DNA from: CAYZJD01 sp964478455
Lineage (GTDB): Bacteria; Acidobacteriota; Terriglobia; Bryobacterales; Bryobacteraceae
Assembly (NCBI GenBank): GCA_964478455.1
Contig: CAYZJD010000048.1
Location: 1-17,894 of the forward strand
DNA length: 17,894 nucleotides
Direction of reading: 5' to 3'
In this document: positions 1 to 6,820 of the stretch, one piece after another
Layout of the letters: each line of letters starts with the position of its first letter
How positions within the stretch are numbered: position 1 is the stretch's first letter
Made by a program: the position numbers and the translations under genes
The notes under the pieces: model-generated
Told to the model about the DNA's origin: nothing
Database searches by the model: none
The model's input: the letters and a program-made list of their open reading frames with translations, nothing else

Positions 1-1
1 T

Positions 2-1111
2 CCCAATCTAGCCGGACGGCTCGCACGGATCTACGGCCACATTAACGGGTACGCCGAGGGCACCGACGGCGCGGTATTCGTGGCGGGCATGGTAAGCCTG
101 GCCTTCCGCGCGACCGATTCGCGTGAGATTGTCCGCGAGGCGGCCAAGCTTATCCATCCTTCGTCGCCCTATCGGCAGTGTCTGAACATGGTGCTTTCCA
201 TGGCGGAGGAGGGTAAGTCTTTCGAGCAGGTGTGTCGGGCTGTCGAAGACCGCTATCATCTGGTGTACCCGGTCAAGAACAACGCCGTAGCAAACGGCGG
301 CCTGGTAGCAGCGAGCGTCTGGTTCGGCGGTGGCGATTATCTCAAGACCGTGAACCTCGCCTCCCGTGCCGCCGATTTCTCCGATGCCGATTGCAACGCT
401 GCCAACTCTGCCGCGGTCGTCGGTGCCATGAAGGGCAGCAAGGCGCTTCCGCGGATGGTCGAAAGCCTGCATGACCGCATGGTAGGGGACAAAATGGGCA
501 AGCTGGCCGTGACGCCTCCAGTTGACGAACGCCTCTCCGACATGGTCAAGAGAATCGCCGCTGTCGGGCGCAAGATCGTCGCGGCGAACGGGACGACGGT
601 CACCGACGCGGGGCTCACGGTTCCCTACCACGCAGTCGTGACGCAGCCGGCTGAGTTATTCGCGCTGTCGGACCTGACCAAGTACTGGAATCCCGATTGG
701 AAGCTGGAGCGTGCGGGATTCGGAGGCATATCCGGGCGGGGCCCGGGTGACGTGCGCTGTTCGCGCGCCACATTCCTCGATGGGGACGTTCTGGCAACGT
801 GGCCGGCCCTGGAGGAACCCGGCTTGGTGCTTCGGCGCACTCTAAAACTGGGCGCGACCCCAAGCTTGGCGATGGAAGTGGCGGCCGACCACAGTTGCGC
901 CTGGCAGCTCAATGTTGTCGTCAACAATACGACGATACTGAACCGGACGGTCGAAGGCGGCGGAGCGGGTGACCAGCGAGCTTGGCAGAAAGTGACGGCG
1001 GATTTGTCGAAGTTTCGCGGTCAGGAAGTGGAGATCCGAATCTATCAACTTACACTCATACCGAACCAGATCGCCGGCAATGCCTATTGGCGCACTCTCC
1101 GGGTGCAGTAA
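2..1111 (+). CDS. ADP-ribosylglycohydrolase family protein with C-terminal beta-rich domain (5' end outside window)
   Basis: The reading frame is open from the left edge (frame starting at base 2), so the annotated part lacks the N-terminus; the ATG at 80 is internal because family-typical sequence (GYAEGTDGAVF) lies upstream of it. The ADP-ribosylglycohydrolase fold is a helical domain with a two-metal centre that removes ADP-ribose from proteins or small molecules. Its second metal motif is visible as SDADCNAANS with the following glycine-rich helix (about bases 377-430); the first metal motif would lie to the left. After about base 680 comes roughly 140 residues rich in beta-type sequence (WQLNVVVNN, RGQEVEIRIYQL, WRTLRV). 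It resembles the jelly-roll tails found on secreted glycan-active proteins and is not part of the core fold. In environmental carbohydrate loci such family members are often exported and of unknown substrate. The fold is fairly sure; the substrate is unknown. Confidence 0.82.
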   Translation, partial: PNLAGRLARIYGHINGYAEGTDGAVFVAGMVSLAFRATDSREIVREAAKLIHPSSPYRQCLNMVLSMAEEGKSFEQVCRAVEDRYHLVYPVKNNAVANGGLVAASVWFGGGDYLKTVNLASRAADFSDADCNAANSAAVVGAMKGSKALPRMVESLHDRMVGDKMGKLAVTPPVDERLSDMVKRIAAVGRKIVAANGTTVTDAGLTVPYHAVVTQPAELFALSDLTKYWNPDWKLERAGFGGISGRGPGDVRCSRATFLDGDVLATWPALEEPGLVLRRTLKLGATPSLAMEVAADHSCAWQLNVVVNNTTILNRTVEGGGAGDQRAWQKVTADLSKFRGQEVEIRIYQLTLIPNQIAGNAYWRTLRVQ

Positions 1112-1238
1112 TCGAGTATTTGGCTGCCAGCAACGGCGCAGCGGATGGCTGCTGTCTGAAGCCGATGGCGACGTTGCGCTTTGCTGATGTAACATCGCTT
1201 TCCGAGGCCGGGATGCGGCCGGCAACGAGAGAACAACA
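1112..1238. other. Short intergenic gap between two + strand genes
   Basis: This stretch separates the ADP-ribosylglycohydrolase stop from the start of the truncated Tat-signal gene. No open frame or clear promoter was seen. The spacing and shared strand allow the two genes to have been one transcript before the IS insertion. Confidence 0.4.
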
Positions 1239-1310
1239 ATGTCAAATGACGGTATTTCCAGACGACACTTCTTTTTTGGTACGAGGTTACCGCTTCTCAG
1301 GGGACAATAG
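1239..1310 (+). pseudogene. 5' stub of a Tat-signal gene truncated by the IS66 element (possibly Gfo/Idh/MocA-type oxidoreductase)
   Basis: The ATG at 1239 opens MSNDGISRRHFFFGT, a typical twin-arginine export leader (RRHFFF). The frame enters the left terminal repeat of the insertion sequence at 1279 and stops at a TAG at 1308-1310, so only about 13-15 native codons remain. Upstream is only a weak purine stretch (GAGAGAAC). Leaders of the form SRR-FF-GT are common in secreted Gfo/Idh/MocA oxidoreductases of Acidobacteria as I remember them, so that family is my best guess, but the stub is too short to prove it. The sequence on the far side of the IS does not continue the gene. Confidence 0.55.
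1279..1294. repeat. Left terminal inverted repeat of the IS66 element
   Basis: GTACGAGGTTACCGCT reads as the exact reverse complement of bases 3074-3089. The stop codon of the small IS gene (TAA on the - strand, 1287-1289) lies inside it. The repeat begins directly after the codon for Gly in the interrupted leader gene. Confidence 0.88.
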
Positions 1311-1565
1311 CAAGGGAGTAACTTCTTGGGCGATGCCGGTAGACTCGGGGTCGATGCCCAGCGATCGGGCGAAGCAGAGAATGGCCATGCCGAGATGATG
1401 GATGCTTTGCGGGTCGCCGCGGCCAATCTCGCACTGCCATTCGATGGCATTGGTTAAGGCGATGAATCCGGCCTGGCAGGGGTGATCCAGCCGGCGGACC
1501 GCCCGCTCGATTCGGGGAACCTGTCGCAGGGCCAGGCGCGAGATATTAGGGGGCCGGGAGGTCAC
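1287..1565 (-). CDS. Small IS66-associated protein of unknown function (92 aa)
   Basis: This frame starts with GTG at 1565, overlapping the last codons of the transposase in another frame. It is preceded by a good Shine-Dalgarno sequence (AAAGGAG, 8 bases before GTG), which sits inside the transposase reading frame. It ends with a TAA inside the left inverted repeat, so it fits exactly between the transposase and the IS end. The product is mostly helical and hydrophilic, with a notable core around residues 36-66 (NAIEWQCEIGRGD, HHLGMAILCFARSLGI). I do not recognise a domain. The overlap suggests translational coupling to the transposase and a role in transposition or its control; that is inference. 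It has no stop or frameshift even though the transposase is broken. Confidence 0.6.
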   Translation of the reverse strand: MTSRPPNISRLALRQVPRIERAVRRLDHPCQAGFIALTNAIEWQCEIGRGDPQSIHHLGMAILCFARSLGIDPESTGIAQEVTPLLLSPEKR

Positions 1566-3014
1566 GCGGCGGACTCCTTTCCGCCAGGGAAGATCGAAAC
1601 CGCGGGCGCTGCTGGGGCTTCGCCGCCCGCTGCAGTTGCACCAAAAGGGCCAGGGGATCGCGCCTCTGCCGAACCGCGGTGCGCAGCATACTCATCAGGA
1701 TTTCTTGGGCCTGGGTGCCCCGCTCGCTGCGGTTCCCGGCGCTCATCTTGCGGCTGACCACCGCCGGGCGCAGTTCCTGTTCCGCTGGCCAGTTGCTGGC
1801 CTCCACCCCCGCTCTCCACAGATAGGTGAAGACCTGCTGCTGGTGGGCCTCCAGGTGGTTGGCCAGCCGGATGTTCTCCGGATTGGCGAGTGAGGTCTGA
1901 TACAACAGCCGGTGCAAGCGCGCCTCCAGACGCCCTCGGGCCACGGCCAGCCCGTGCGCCGAGAGGCTTCCCTGATCCCGGCGGTCGCGCAACTGCAAGC
2001 CGGCCCGCAAAAGGGCCTGAACCTGCCGCGGGAAACTGCCCGCTCGTCCGCGGGCCACTTCCAGCAGTTCGCGGCAGCGCCGCAGCAGGTGCGTGGTGCA
2101 GGTCTGGTGCTCGGCCCACTGCAGCTGGTCATAGGGGTCCGGCCATCATGCCCCACCAGGCCCCTGTAGGTGGCTCCCAGAATCTCCTCCAGCACGTCGT
2201 AGCCCCGCGAGGCGCGGATGACATAGAGAGTCGCCGAGGCACAGACAAAATCCCACAGCCAATACCCCACACCATTCACCCGCCAACTGGTCTCGTCCGG
2301 GTAGACCGCCGGGCTGCGCCGCACCACCTGTTGGATTTGCTGATAGAGCGGCTGGGCTTGGCGGGCCAGCCGTTCGATCCCCCGCACCAGGGTGGCCTTG
2401 GCCAGCCGCAGCCCGAAGACGGAAGCGAACAGCGAAGCCAGACGCCCATGGGAAACGCCGCTCTGCTTGTTCAGCTGCGCGGCCAGGGCCAGAGCCCGCG
2501 GGCCGATCTGGTTGGCCGCCGCCCCCAGCGCATCGGAGGTCTGCCGCGGGTGCCGGCCTTGCACCCGCCGCCGGCATTTCACGCACTGTCCCACGTGAAT
2601 CCGGAACTCGGTGGTCTTGGCTTCGAGCCGCTCGGGAATGTCGGTTTGATGCTGCACCTCAACGGAAGTCTGCTAGAGTTCTCCGGCGCAGTGCGGACAA
2701 CACTCCGGCAACGGCGCTTCCACCACCTCATCGATTCTTCGCGGCACCGGACGGCAGGACTGGCTTCCGTAGGCCTTCCCTGGTTTCCGCCCCGGTTTGC
2801 GGGGGTGGGGTTTCGGAGTCCCTTTCGAGAACGGCGCGGCGGGCCGCTTGGCCGCTCGCCGCGCCTCTTCCAGCAGCGCCTTGAGCTTGCTGACCTGGTT
2901 CCGCAGGCGGCTTACCTCCGCGCGCAGCCACCGGTTCTCTCGGCGGACCGCCTGCAGTTCCCGGGCCAGGTCTGCCTCCCGCCGGTTCATCCCGACAGCA
3001 GCCGTTGCCGCCAC
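1546..3014 (-). pseudogene. IS66-family transposase, broken by an amber codon and a frameshift
   Basis: The N-terminal part (from 3014) has a leucine-zipper-like coiled coil (ELQAVRRENRWLRAEV), then a lysine/proline-rich linker and the first half of a zinc finger (CCPHCAGEL). A TAG at 2673-2675 interrupts the frame; the same frame resumes with the second zinc half (CVKCRRRVQGRH) and the catalytic core, including the first Asp (YPDETSW) and second Asp (GHDG). Near 2132-2140 one base is missing: the continuation YDQLQWAEHQTC and everything to the end, including the catalytic Glu (PAEQELRP) and the RKMSAGNRSERGTQAQ block, is in another frame that stops at 1546. The frame at 3014 begins with GTG and lacks a clear ribosome site; an ATG at 2990 is an alternative. 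All three DDE residues survive, so it is a recent break. Confidence 0.87.
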
Positions 3015-3073
3015 GCCTGCATTATGGATTCCCGGTCAGAAGAGGAGAACTGCTATCTGCGTGGAGGTTCGAG

Positions 3074-3089
3074 AGCGGTAACCTCGTAC
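3074..3089. repeat. Right terminal inverted repeat of the IS66 element
   Basis: AGCGGTAACCTCGTAC is the perfect inverse of bases 1279-1294. After the 16 matching bases the two ends diverge inward. It lies about 60 bases upstream of the transposase start and may overlap the transposase promoter. Confidence 0.88.
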
Positions 3090-3193
3090 GGCGTCTCATT
3101 GCTTTCGCTCTCTGGTTTCAGGCGAAGTATCGCGCAACGGTGTCCGACGTGATCGCCGCGTGGTTGCACGCCCTTCGTGCGCGCCGTCGTTGA
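3090..3193 (+). other. Right IS flank with a short open frame, possible tail of a lost gene
   Basis: From the IS end one frame reads RLIAFALWFQAKYRATVSD and ends in LRARRR before a TGA at 3191-3193. It could be the C-terminal tail of a gene cut by the same rearrangement that removed the target duplication. It does not look like a continuation of the leader stub at 1239. I cannot assign a family, and the frame may be chance. Confidence 0.2.
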
Positions 3194-3210
3194 ATGCGTT
3201 TCGTTGCCGT

Positions 3211-4248
3211 TCAGTAATCCTTGCGCTGGATAATGCAGAAACCATTGTGCGGCAGCCGGTTGAGCAGCATTTCGGTCTCTGACTCGTTCTTGATGTTCAT
3301 CAGGATCATCGGCTTCCGCTCAAGTACTTTCGCAAACACCGGAACCATGTCCTCCAGACTTGGCCCCGTAGGATCGAGCCCCCATTCGATGGCGGCAAAT
3401 TCTTCGACACTGAGGAGGGCATCAACGTGCCGCCGGGCGCAACTGTGAAAATGGATCGTCACTTTGTCGAATGCGCGAGCCATCTTGCGGTAAGCGGGCA
3501 GAAAGACGTCGCGGAAGTGCCCGGGGGAGAAAAGTTGTGAGACATCGGCCTGGGTCACGATATTCGTGCCAGGGCCCCATACACCGTAGCGGTTCACTGT
3601 GCCGCCCTGAAACCAGGAAAGCGCCCGCTCCTGGGCCTTCGCCAAATCAATGATCTGATCGGCAAGTTGGTCTGCCATCCTGGCTACGGTCTCCGGCTGG
3701 TCGCAGATCAACAGGCAAAGCTGTTCCGAACCGAGGAGCGCCTCCAGGCAATCCGCCGGGCCGCGCAAAAGAGACTCCGCGACCAGATACGAGCCCTCGG
3801 CGGCCACGACATTTCTCGCGGTCGCCCATACCAGCTTTTCCAGCCAAGCCGTCTCCACGGCGGACGATAAGTCGTGAAGAGAAAGATGACGCTCCTCAAG
3901 CGGCTTGGTCCAAACCGTTTGGGCTTGCGAAGAAAGGTAGACCTGAGCACCGCAGTAGCCTTCCGCCCAAGGCAGGGGCTCAAGAGGAATCTTCTTAGGC
4001 CACAGATCGTCCGCCAGATCGATCGGGGGCCGAATGGCCAGGTCCGCCTCAAGCATGCTGTCAGTGATGTCAGAGGGACCAAACCGCCCCTCGTACCGCA
4101 GCTTAAGACGATTCAGCGGGAAAAGGCCGCTCTTGGGAGCGAAACCCAAGAGCGGACCGGCGCCCGTGTCCTGCTGCCAAAAGGCTGTGTGCCGTTCCAG
4201 CAGTTCGCGCTGCCGCTCCGCGGGTAAGGTTGTTAACCATTCGGTCAC
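3211..4248 (-). CDS. Uroporphyrinogen decarboxylase-like (URO-D superfamily) protein
   Basis: A 345-residue protein with the TIM-barrel signature of the URO-D/methyltransferase superfamily. The clearest part is the metal-ligand-like IHFHSCARRHVDALL (residues 265-279), followed by IEWGLDP, the usual strand-8 region, and a TQADVSQLFSPGHFRDVFLPAYRKM block (residues 232-256). True HemE residues for uroporphyrinogen binding are not evident, so it is more like the corrinoid-dependent methyltransferase or uncharacterised relatives found in sugar and aromatic degradation loci. It starts with GTG at 4248, preceded by GGGTAGGGA, 18 bases after the FAD oxidoreductase stop, so the two are almost surely co-transcribed. 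There is no signal peptide, so it is cytoplasmic although its neighbour is exported. Function is unknown beyond the superfamily. Confidence 0.8.
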   Translation of the reverse strand: MTEWLTTLPAERQRELLERHTAFWQQDTGAGPLLGFAPKSGLFPLNRLKLRYEGRFGPSDITDSMLEADLAIRPPIDLADDLWPKKIPLEPLPWAEGYCGAQVYLSSQAQTVWTKPLEERHLSLHDLSSAVETAWLEKLVWATARNVVAAEGSYLVAESLLRGPADCLEALLGSEQLCLLICDQPETVARMADQLADQIIDLAKAQERALSWFQGGTVNRYGVWGPGTNIVTQADVSQLFSPGHFRDVFLPAYRKMARAFDKVTIHFHSCARRHVDALLSVEEFAAIEWGLDPTGPSLEDMVPVFAKVLERKPMILMNIKNESETEMLLNRLPHNGFCIIQRKDY

Positions 4249-4266
4249 AGGGGTCCCTACCCGTTC

Positions 4267-5736
4267 TCAGGTGCGTAATCCGAGCGCTTTCAGCCGGCCT
4301 TCATCGCCGAGATAGAAGCCAGCCTCCAGCAACTTCTTTTGCAGTTCTTTTACCTTCAGGTCGCGCACCCGGATGCCGCTTTTGGCCGATAGCGCCGCGG
4401 CGGTTCCACCGGCCTGTCCCATGTGCTGCACGGCCATGACGTTTCTCAGCACCGTGTCCGGGATACCGGAGGCGGACCGGCCAACGGCCAGCAAGCCGTC
4501 GATCTTCTTGGGCACCATAACCCGGTAAGGCACGTCCACCCACTTGCACCTGCCCTCCTTCAGGCAAGTCTGCTGGAGCGCCCGGTTCTCGCCGAATACA
4601 TAAATGACGTCATCAAACTGCTTGCCGGCCTTGGCGTCCTCGAGCCTCATTACGTACTCACCCTCGATGCAAGGGCCGCCGCGAAGCCCCAGGTACGATG
4701 ATATGGAGACGATGAAAACATTCTCGCAACCCGGCACCGTTTGCTTGAAGTGCTGGACGGCATCGAAGATGAACAGCCGCATCTCCGTCTCGAGCTGCGA
4801 CATGTCCTTGCCGTCGCCCGCATTCAGCTTGGCATAATCGAGGAGCGGCGGTTCGGGGTCCTTCAGTTGCATGTTGAAGGTCGCCAGGTTGTCGTGAGGA
4901 GTCATGCGGTGGAAGAGACGTACGTCCCGCAGCGTGCCCTTTCCACCACTCAGCTCACGCCCCGGAAAAGGGGCGGCCTCTTTCGGAAGCCTCGTCCAGT
5001 CGATCCCCCCCACAATGGTCATCAACCCGAATCCGTTCGGCGAATGAGAATCAACAAGGCTGTAGGTCTCCTTTGGGTACAGCGCCGGTGCTCCCGCCCG
5101 GCGCGCCACGTCGGCTTCTCCGGTGGCGTCGATCACCACCTTCGCTTTCAGCGCGCTGCGGCCCGATTTATTCTCGACGAACAGGCCCTGGACGGTGTTG
5201 CCCGTCATAATCGGATCCGCGGCGTAGGTGGAGACCAGCAATCGCACTCCGGCTTCCTGCAGCATCCGGGTAGCGGTGTAGGAGACGGCCGAGGCCTGGG
5301 AAAGCCTCATCACGTCGGAATTCTTCTCGATCCGCAAGGTAAATTCCTTTGAGATCCCGGCAATTTCGGGATAAACCCAGATCGCGGGATAACCGCCGGC
5401 TCCCTTATCGTAACGGCCGCTTTTTTCCTTTTCCTTGTACGGACCGGGCGCCTGTGTGCCGCCGCCCGGCTTGTATCCAGGTCCCCAAATGCCACCCACC
5501 GTAGCCAACCGATCGACCAGCACCGTTTTGGCGCCGTTGCGGCCGGCTGCGATGGCCGCGCAGATACCCGCTACCCCGCCCCCGGCCACGACGACGTCGA
5601 CGTCGTAGGTCACCGGAACGCGCTTTTGCGGCTCGCTTACATACTGCGCACCGCCAGGGACGGACCCCTCCTGTGCTTGGCCGGCCGCAACGATTGCCGC
5701 GGCCGGAATTGTTGCGAAGAAATGCCTTCTTCTCAT
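4267..5736 (-). CDS. Secreted FAD-dependent oxidoreductase (FAD_oxidored family)
   Basis: A 489-residue protein with a twin-arginine leader (MRRRHFFATIPAAAIVAAGQ). After a linker comes a classical dinucleotide-binding Rossmann motif, DVVVAGGGVAGICAAIAAGR (residues 47-66), with the ribose-binding acid in TVLVDR (Asp75) and the VGGIWGPG loop. VVIDATGEADVARRAG is the second conserved FAD segment, and the C-terminal GLLAVGRSASGIPDTVLR / GQAGGTAAALS closes the FAD site. Family members oxidise or reduce unknown organic substrates and are frequent near sulfatases and glycosidases in Acidobacteria and Planctomycetes. The ATG at 5736 has a very strong ribosome site (GGAGGAGG). It leads the URO-D-like gene by 18 bases. 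The substrate cannot be told from sequence. Confidence 0.88.
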   Translation of the reverse strand: MRRRHFFATIPAAAIVAAGQAQEGSVPGGAQYVSEPQKRVPVTYDVDVVVAGGGVAGICAAIAAGRNGAKTVLVDRLATVGGIWGPGYKPGGGTQAPGPYKEKEKSGRYDKGAGGYPAIWVYPEIAGISKEFTLRIEKNSDVMRLSQASAVSYTATRMLQEAGVRLLVSTYAADPIMTGNTVQGLFVENKSGRSALKAKVVIDATGEADVARRAGAPALYPKETYSLVDSHSPNGFGLMTIVGGIDWTRLPKEAAPFPGRELSGGKGTLRDVRLFHRMTPHDNLATFNMQLKDPEPPLLDYAKLNAGDGKDMSQLETEMRLFIFDAVQHFKQTVPGCENVFIVSISSYLGLRGGPCIEGEYVMRLEDAKAGKQFDDVIYVFGENRALQQTCLKEGRCKWVDVPYRVMVPKKIDGLLAVGRSASGIPDTVLRNVMAVQHMGQAGGTAAALSAKSGIRVRDLKVKELQKKLLEAGFYLGDEGRLKALGLRT

Positions 5737-5925
5737 AGTTGCCTCCTCCGTTTAGCGCCGGCTGCCCCAGAGCGCGACCGAGCGCTACCCGCGTATGGTT
5801 GAGTGTGAAAAGCCAAAGGAAGAAGTGATGCCAAGTACGACATACGATGCGCCCTTAGCGTACTTTCCCACGGCTGCCGCTACTGCCTACCAGGCCCCTG
5901 ACTGGCTGCAATTCATTCTCTATAG
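5737..5925. other. Gap upstream of the FAD oxidoreductase; no convincing gene
   Basis: This should hold the promoter for the oxidoreductase pair. A + strand frame starting at 5795, with a purine-rich stretch before its second ATG (5828), runs to 6190. It overlaps the aldolase antisense and becomes compositionally random, so I do not call it. No clear -35/-10 pair or terminator hairpin was found. Confidence 0.35.
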
Positions 5926-6820
5926 TCAAACGCGTACTGTTATCGCCTGCTCACAGTGCAGGGGCCGAACTGTCGATGCAGGCGCGGTCGAATGTCGGCT
6001 AGAGCTTCGGGGTGCGCGGCGCGTCTGCTCACCCACGGATCCTACGCGCCTCCGACATCGGAGGGCATGGACATCATCCATCACCTGCCTGAGTGTCCGC
6101 CGCCAGCACGTATGCAAGGTGGTTGTTTCCGATGCACAAATCACGATCTCCAGATCTTCCTCGAGCCCGGCCTGCAACAACGAAGGATGAGGCGTGACGG
6201 CACCGGCCAGGCTGCGGCAATCGTGAATTGTGCGAATCACACTTCGAAATACCGCGAGCACTTCGGGGTCGTCGAATGCCAGTGGTTTCCCCATGGACAC
6301 AGACAGGTCCGCTGGTGCCACGAGACCTCGACTGATCCCCGGGACGGCCACGATTTCCGCGCACCGCTCGACGGCCACAACCGTTTCGATCTGTGCGAAA
6401 AGATGCGTCTGCTCGTTGGCGGACGCCGTACTGCATCCCTCGGGGACTGCCGTTGAAACCCCGCATTCCGAGCGGTGCGTATTTGCCATGCCTCACTATC
6501 GCCACCGCCGTCTCCGGAGATTCCACCATAGGAACCACCACCAGGTTCGCGCCGGCTTCCAGGGCATGGAGAATATGATCGCGCTCGGCGCCGGGAGCCC
6601 GCAAAAGGGATAGCGCGCCGCCTGCCTTGGCGCCGCGGCAGAAGTTTTCTGCCTGGGTCCGGTCGACACTGAGGTGCTCAAGATCGGCCCAAACGAAGTC
6701 GAAGCCGAGTATCCCTGCCAGTTCAGCAATTGCCGGCGACGCGCTGTCGATGCAGCAACCCAGGAGCACACCGCGTTCCGGGATTAACGACGGGACGGTT
6801 CTACTACCATTCGTTTGCAT
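5926..6820 (-). pseudogene. HpcH/HpaI-family aldolase, frameshifted near 6426
   Basis: This class II pyruvate-type aldolase family cleaves 2-keto-3-deoxy or 4-hydroxy-2-oxo acids. The first 132 codons (from ATG 6820) contain the catalytic VWADLEHL (Glu-His), LLRAPG (arginine for pyruvate) and NLVVVPMVES. After MQYG a single missing base at about 6424-6428 moves the gene to another frame, in which the family pattern continues in step: ANEQTHLFAQIETV (metal-binding Glu), VAPADLSVSMG (metal-binding Asp) and AVTPHPSLLQAG, up to about base 6070. Joined, this gives about 250 residues, normal for the family. The second frame then runs 46-50 arginine-rich residues to a TGA at 5926, so the native stop is probably lost; in the first frame a TGA occurs at 6074. 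The ATG overlaps the sulfatase end by 17 bases, indicating coupling. It is a true pseudogene or a sequencing error. Confidence 0.8.

Larger units (their letters stand above)
1279..3089 (-). mobile_element. IS66-family (ISBst12-like) insertion sequence, inactive
   Basis: The element is 1811 bp, bounded by a perfect 16-bp inverted repeat, and carries an IS66-type transposase plus a small downstream gene on the - strand. There is one large transposase and no IS66 TnpA/TnpB partners, as in the ISBst12 subgroup. IS66 elements normally make 8-bp target duplications, but the 8 bases outside each end (CTTTTTTG on the left, GGCGTCTC on the right) do not match. The flanks therefore appear to have been rearranged after insertion. 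The transposase has an in-frame amber codon and a frameshift, so the copy is probably unable to move by itself. Confidence 0.88.

Noticed and set aside
842..1450. - strand open frame of 202 codons across the ADP-ribosylglycohydrolase end and IS end
   Set aside because: It crosses the IS boundary and is antisense to a supported gene, so it cannot be an ancestral gene.
1890..3152. Long + strand open frame of 420 codons
   Set aside because: It runs antisense to the IS66 transposase, whose family motifs are clear, and has a low-complexity P/R/A-rich product typical of antisense frames in GC-rich DNA.
3166..3180. GCACG/CGTGC hairpin as terminator after the URO-D-like gene
   Set aside because: The 5-bp stem is short, no T run follows, and it lies inside the possible flank remnant.
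4741..5352. + strand open frame of 203 codons
   Set aside because: It is antisense to the FAD oxidoreductase, without a domain or ribosome site.
5795..6190. + strand open frame of 131 codons with a purine stretch before an internal ATG
   Set aside because: Most of it overlaps the aldolase antisense, the product becomes arginine/serine-rich and random, and no family is recognisable. The purine stretch is probably chance.
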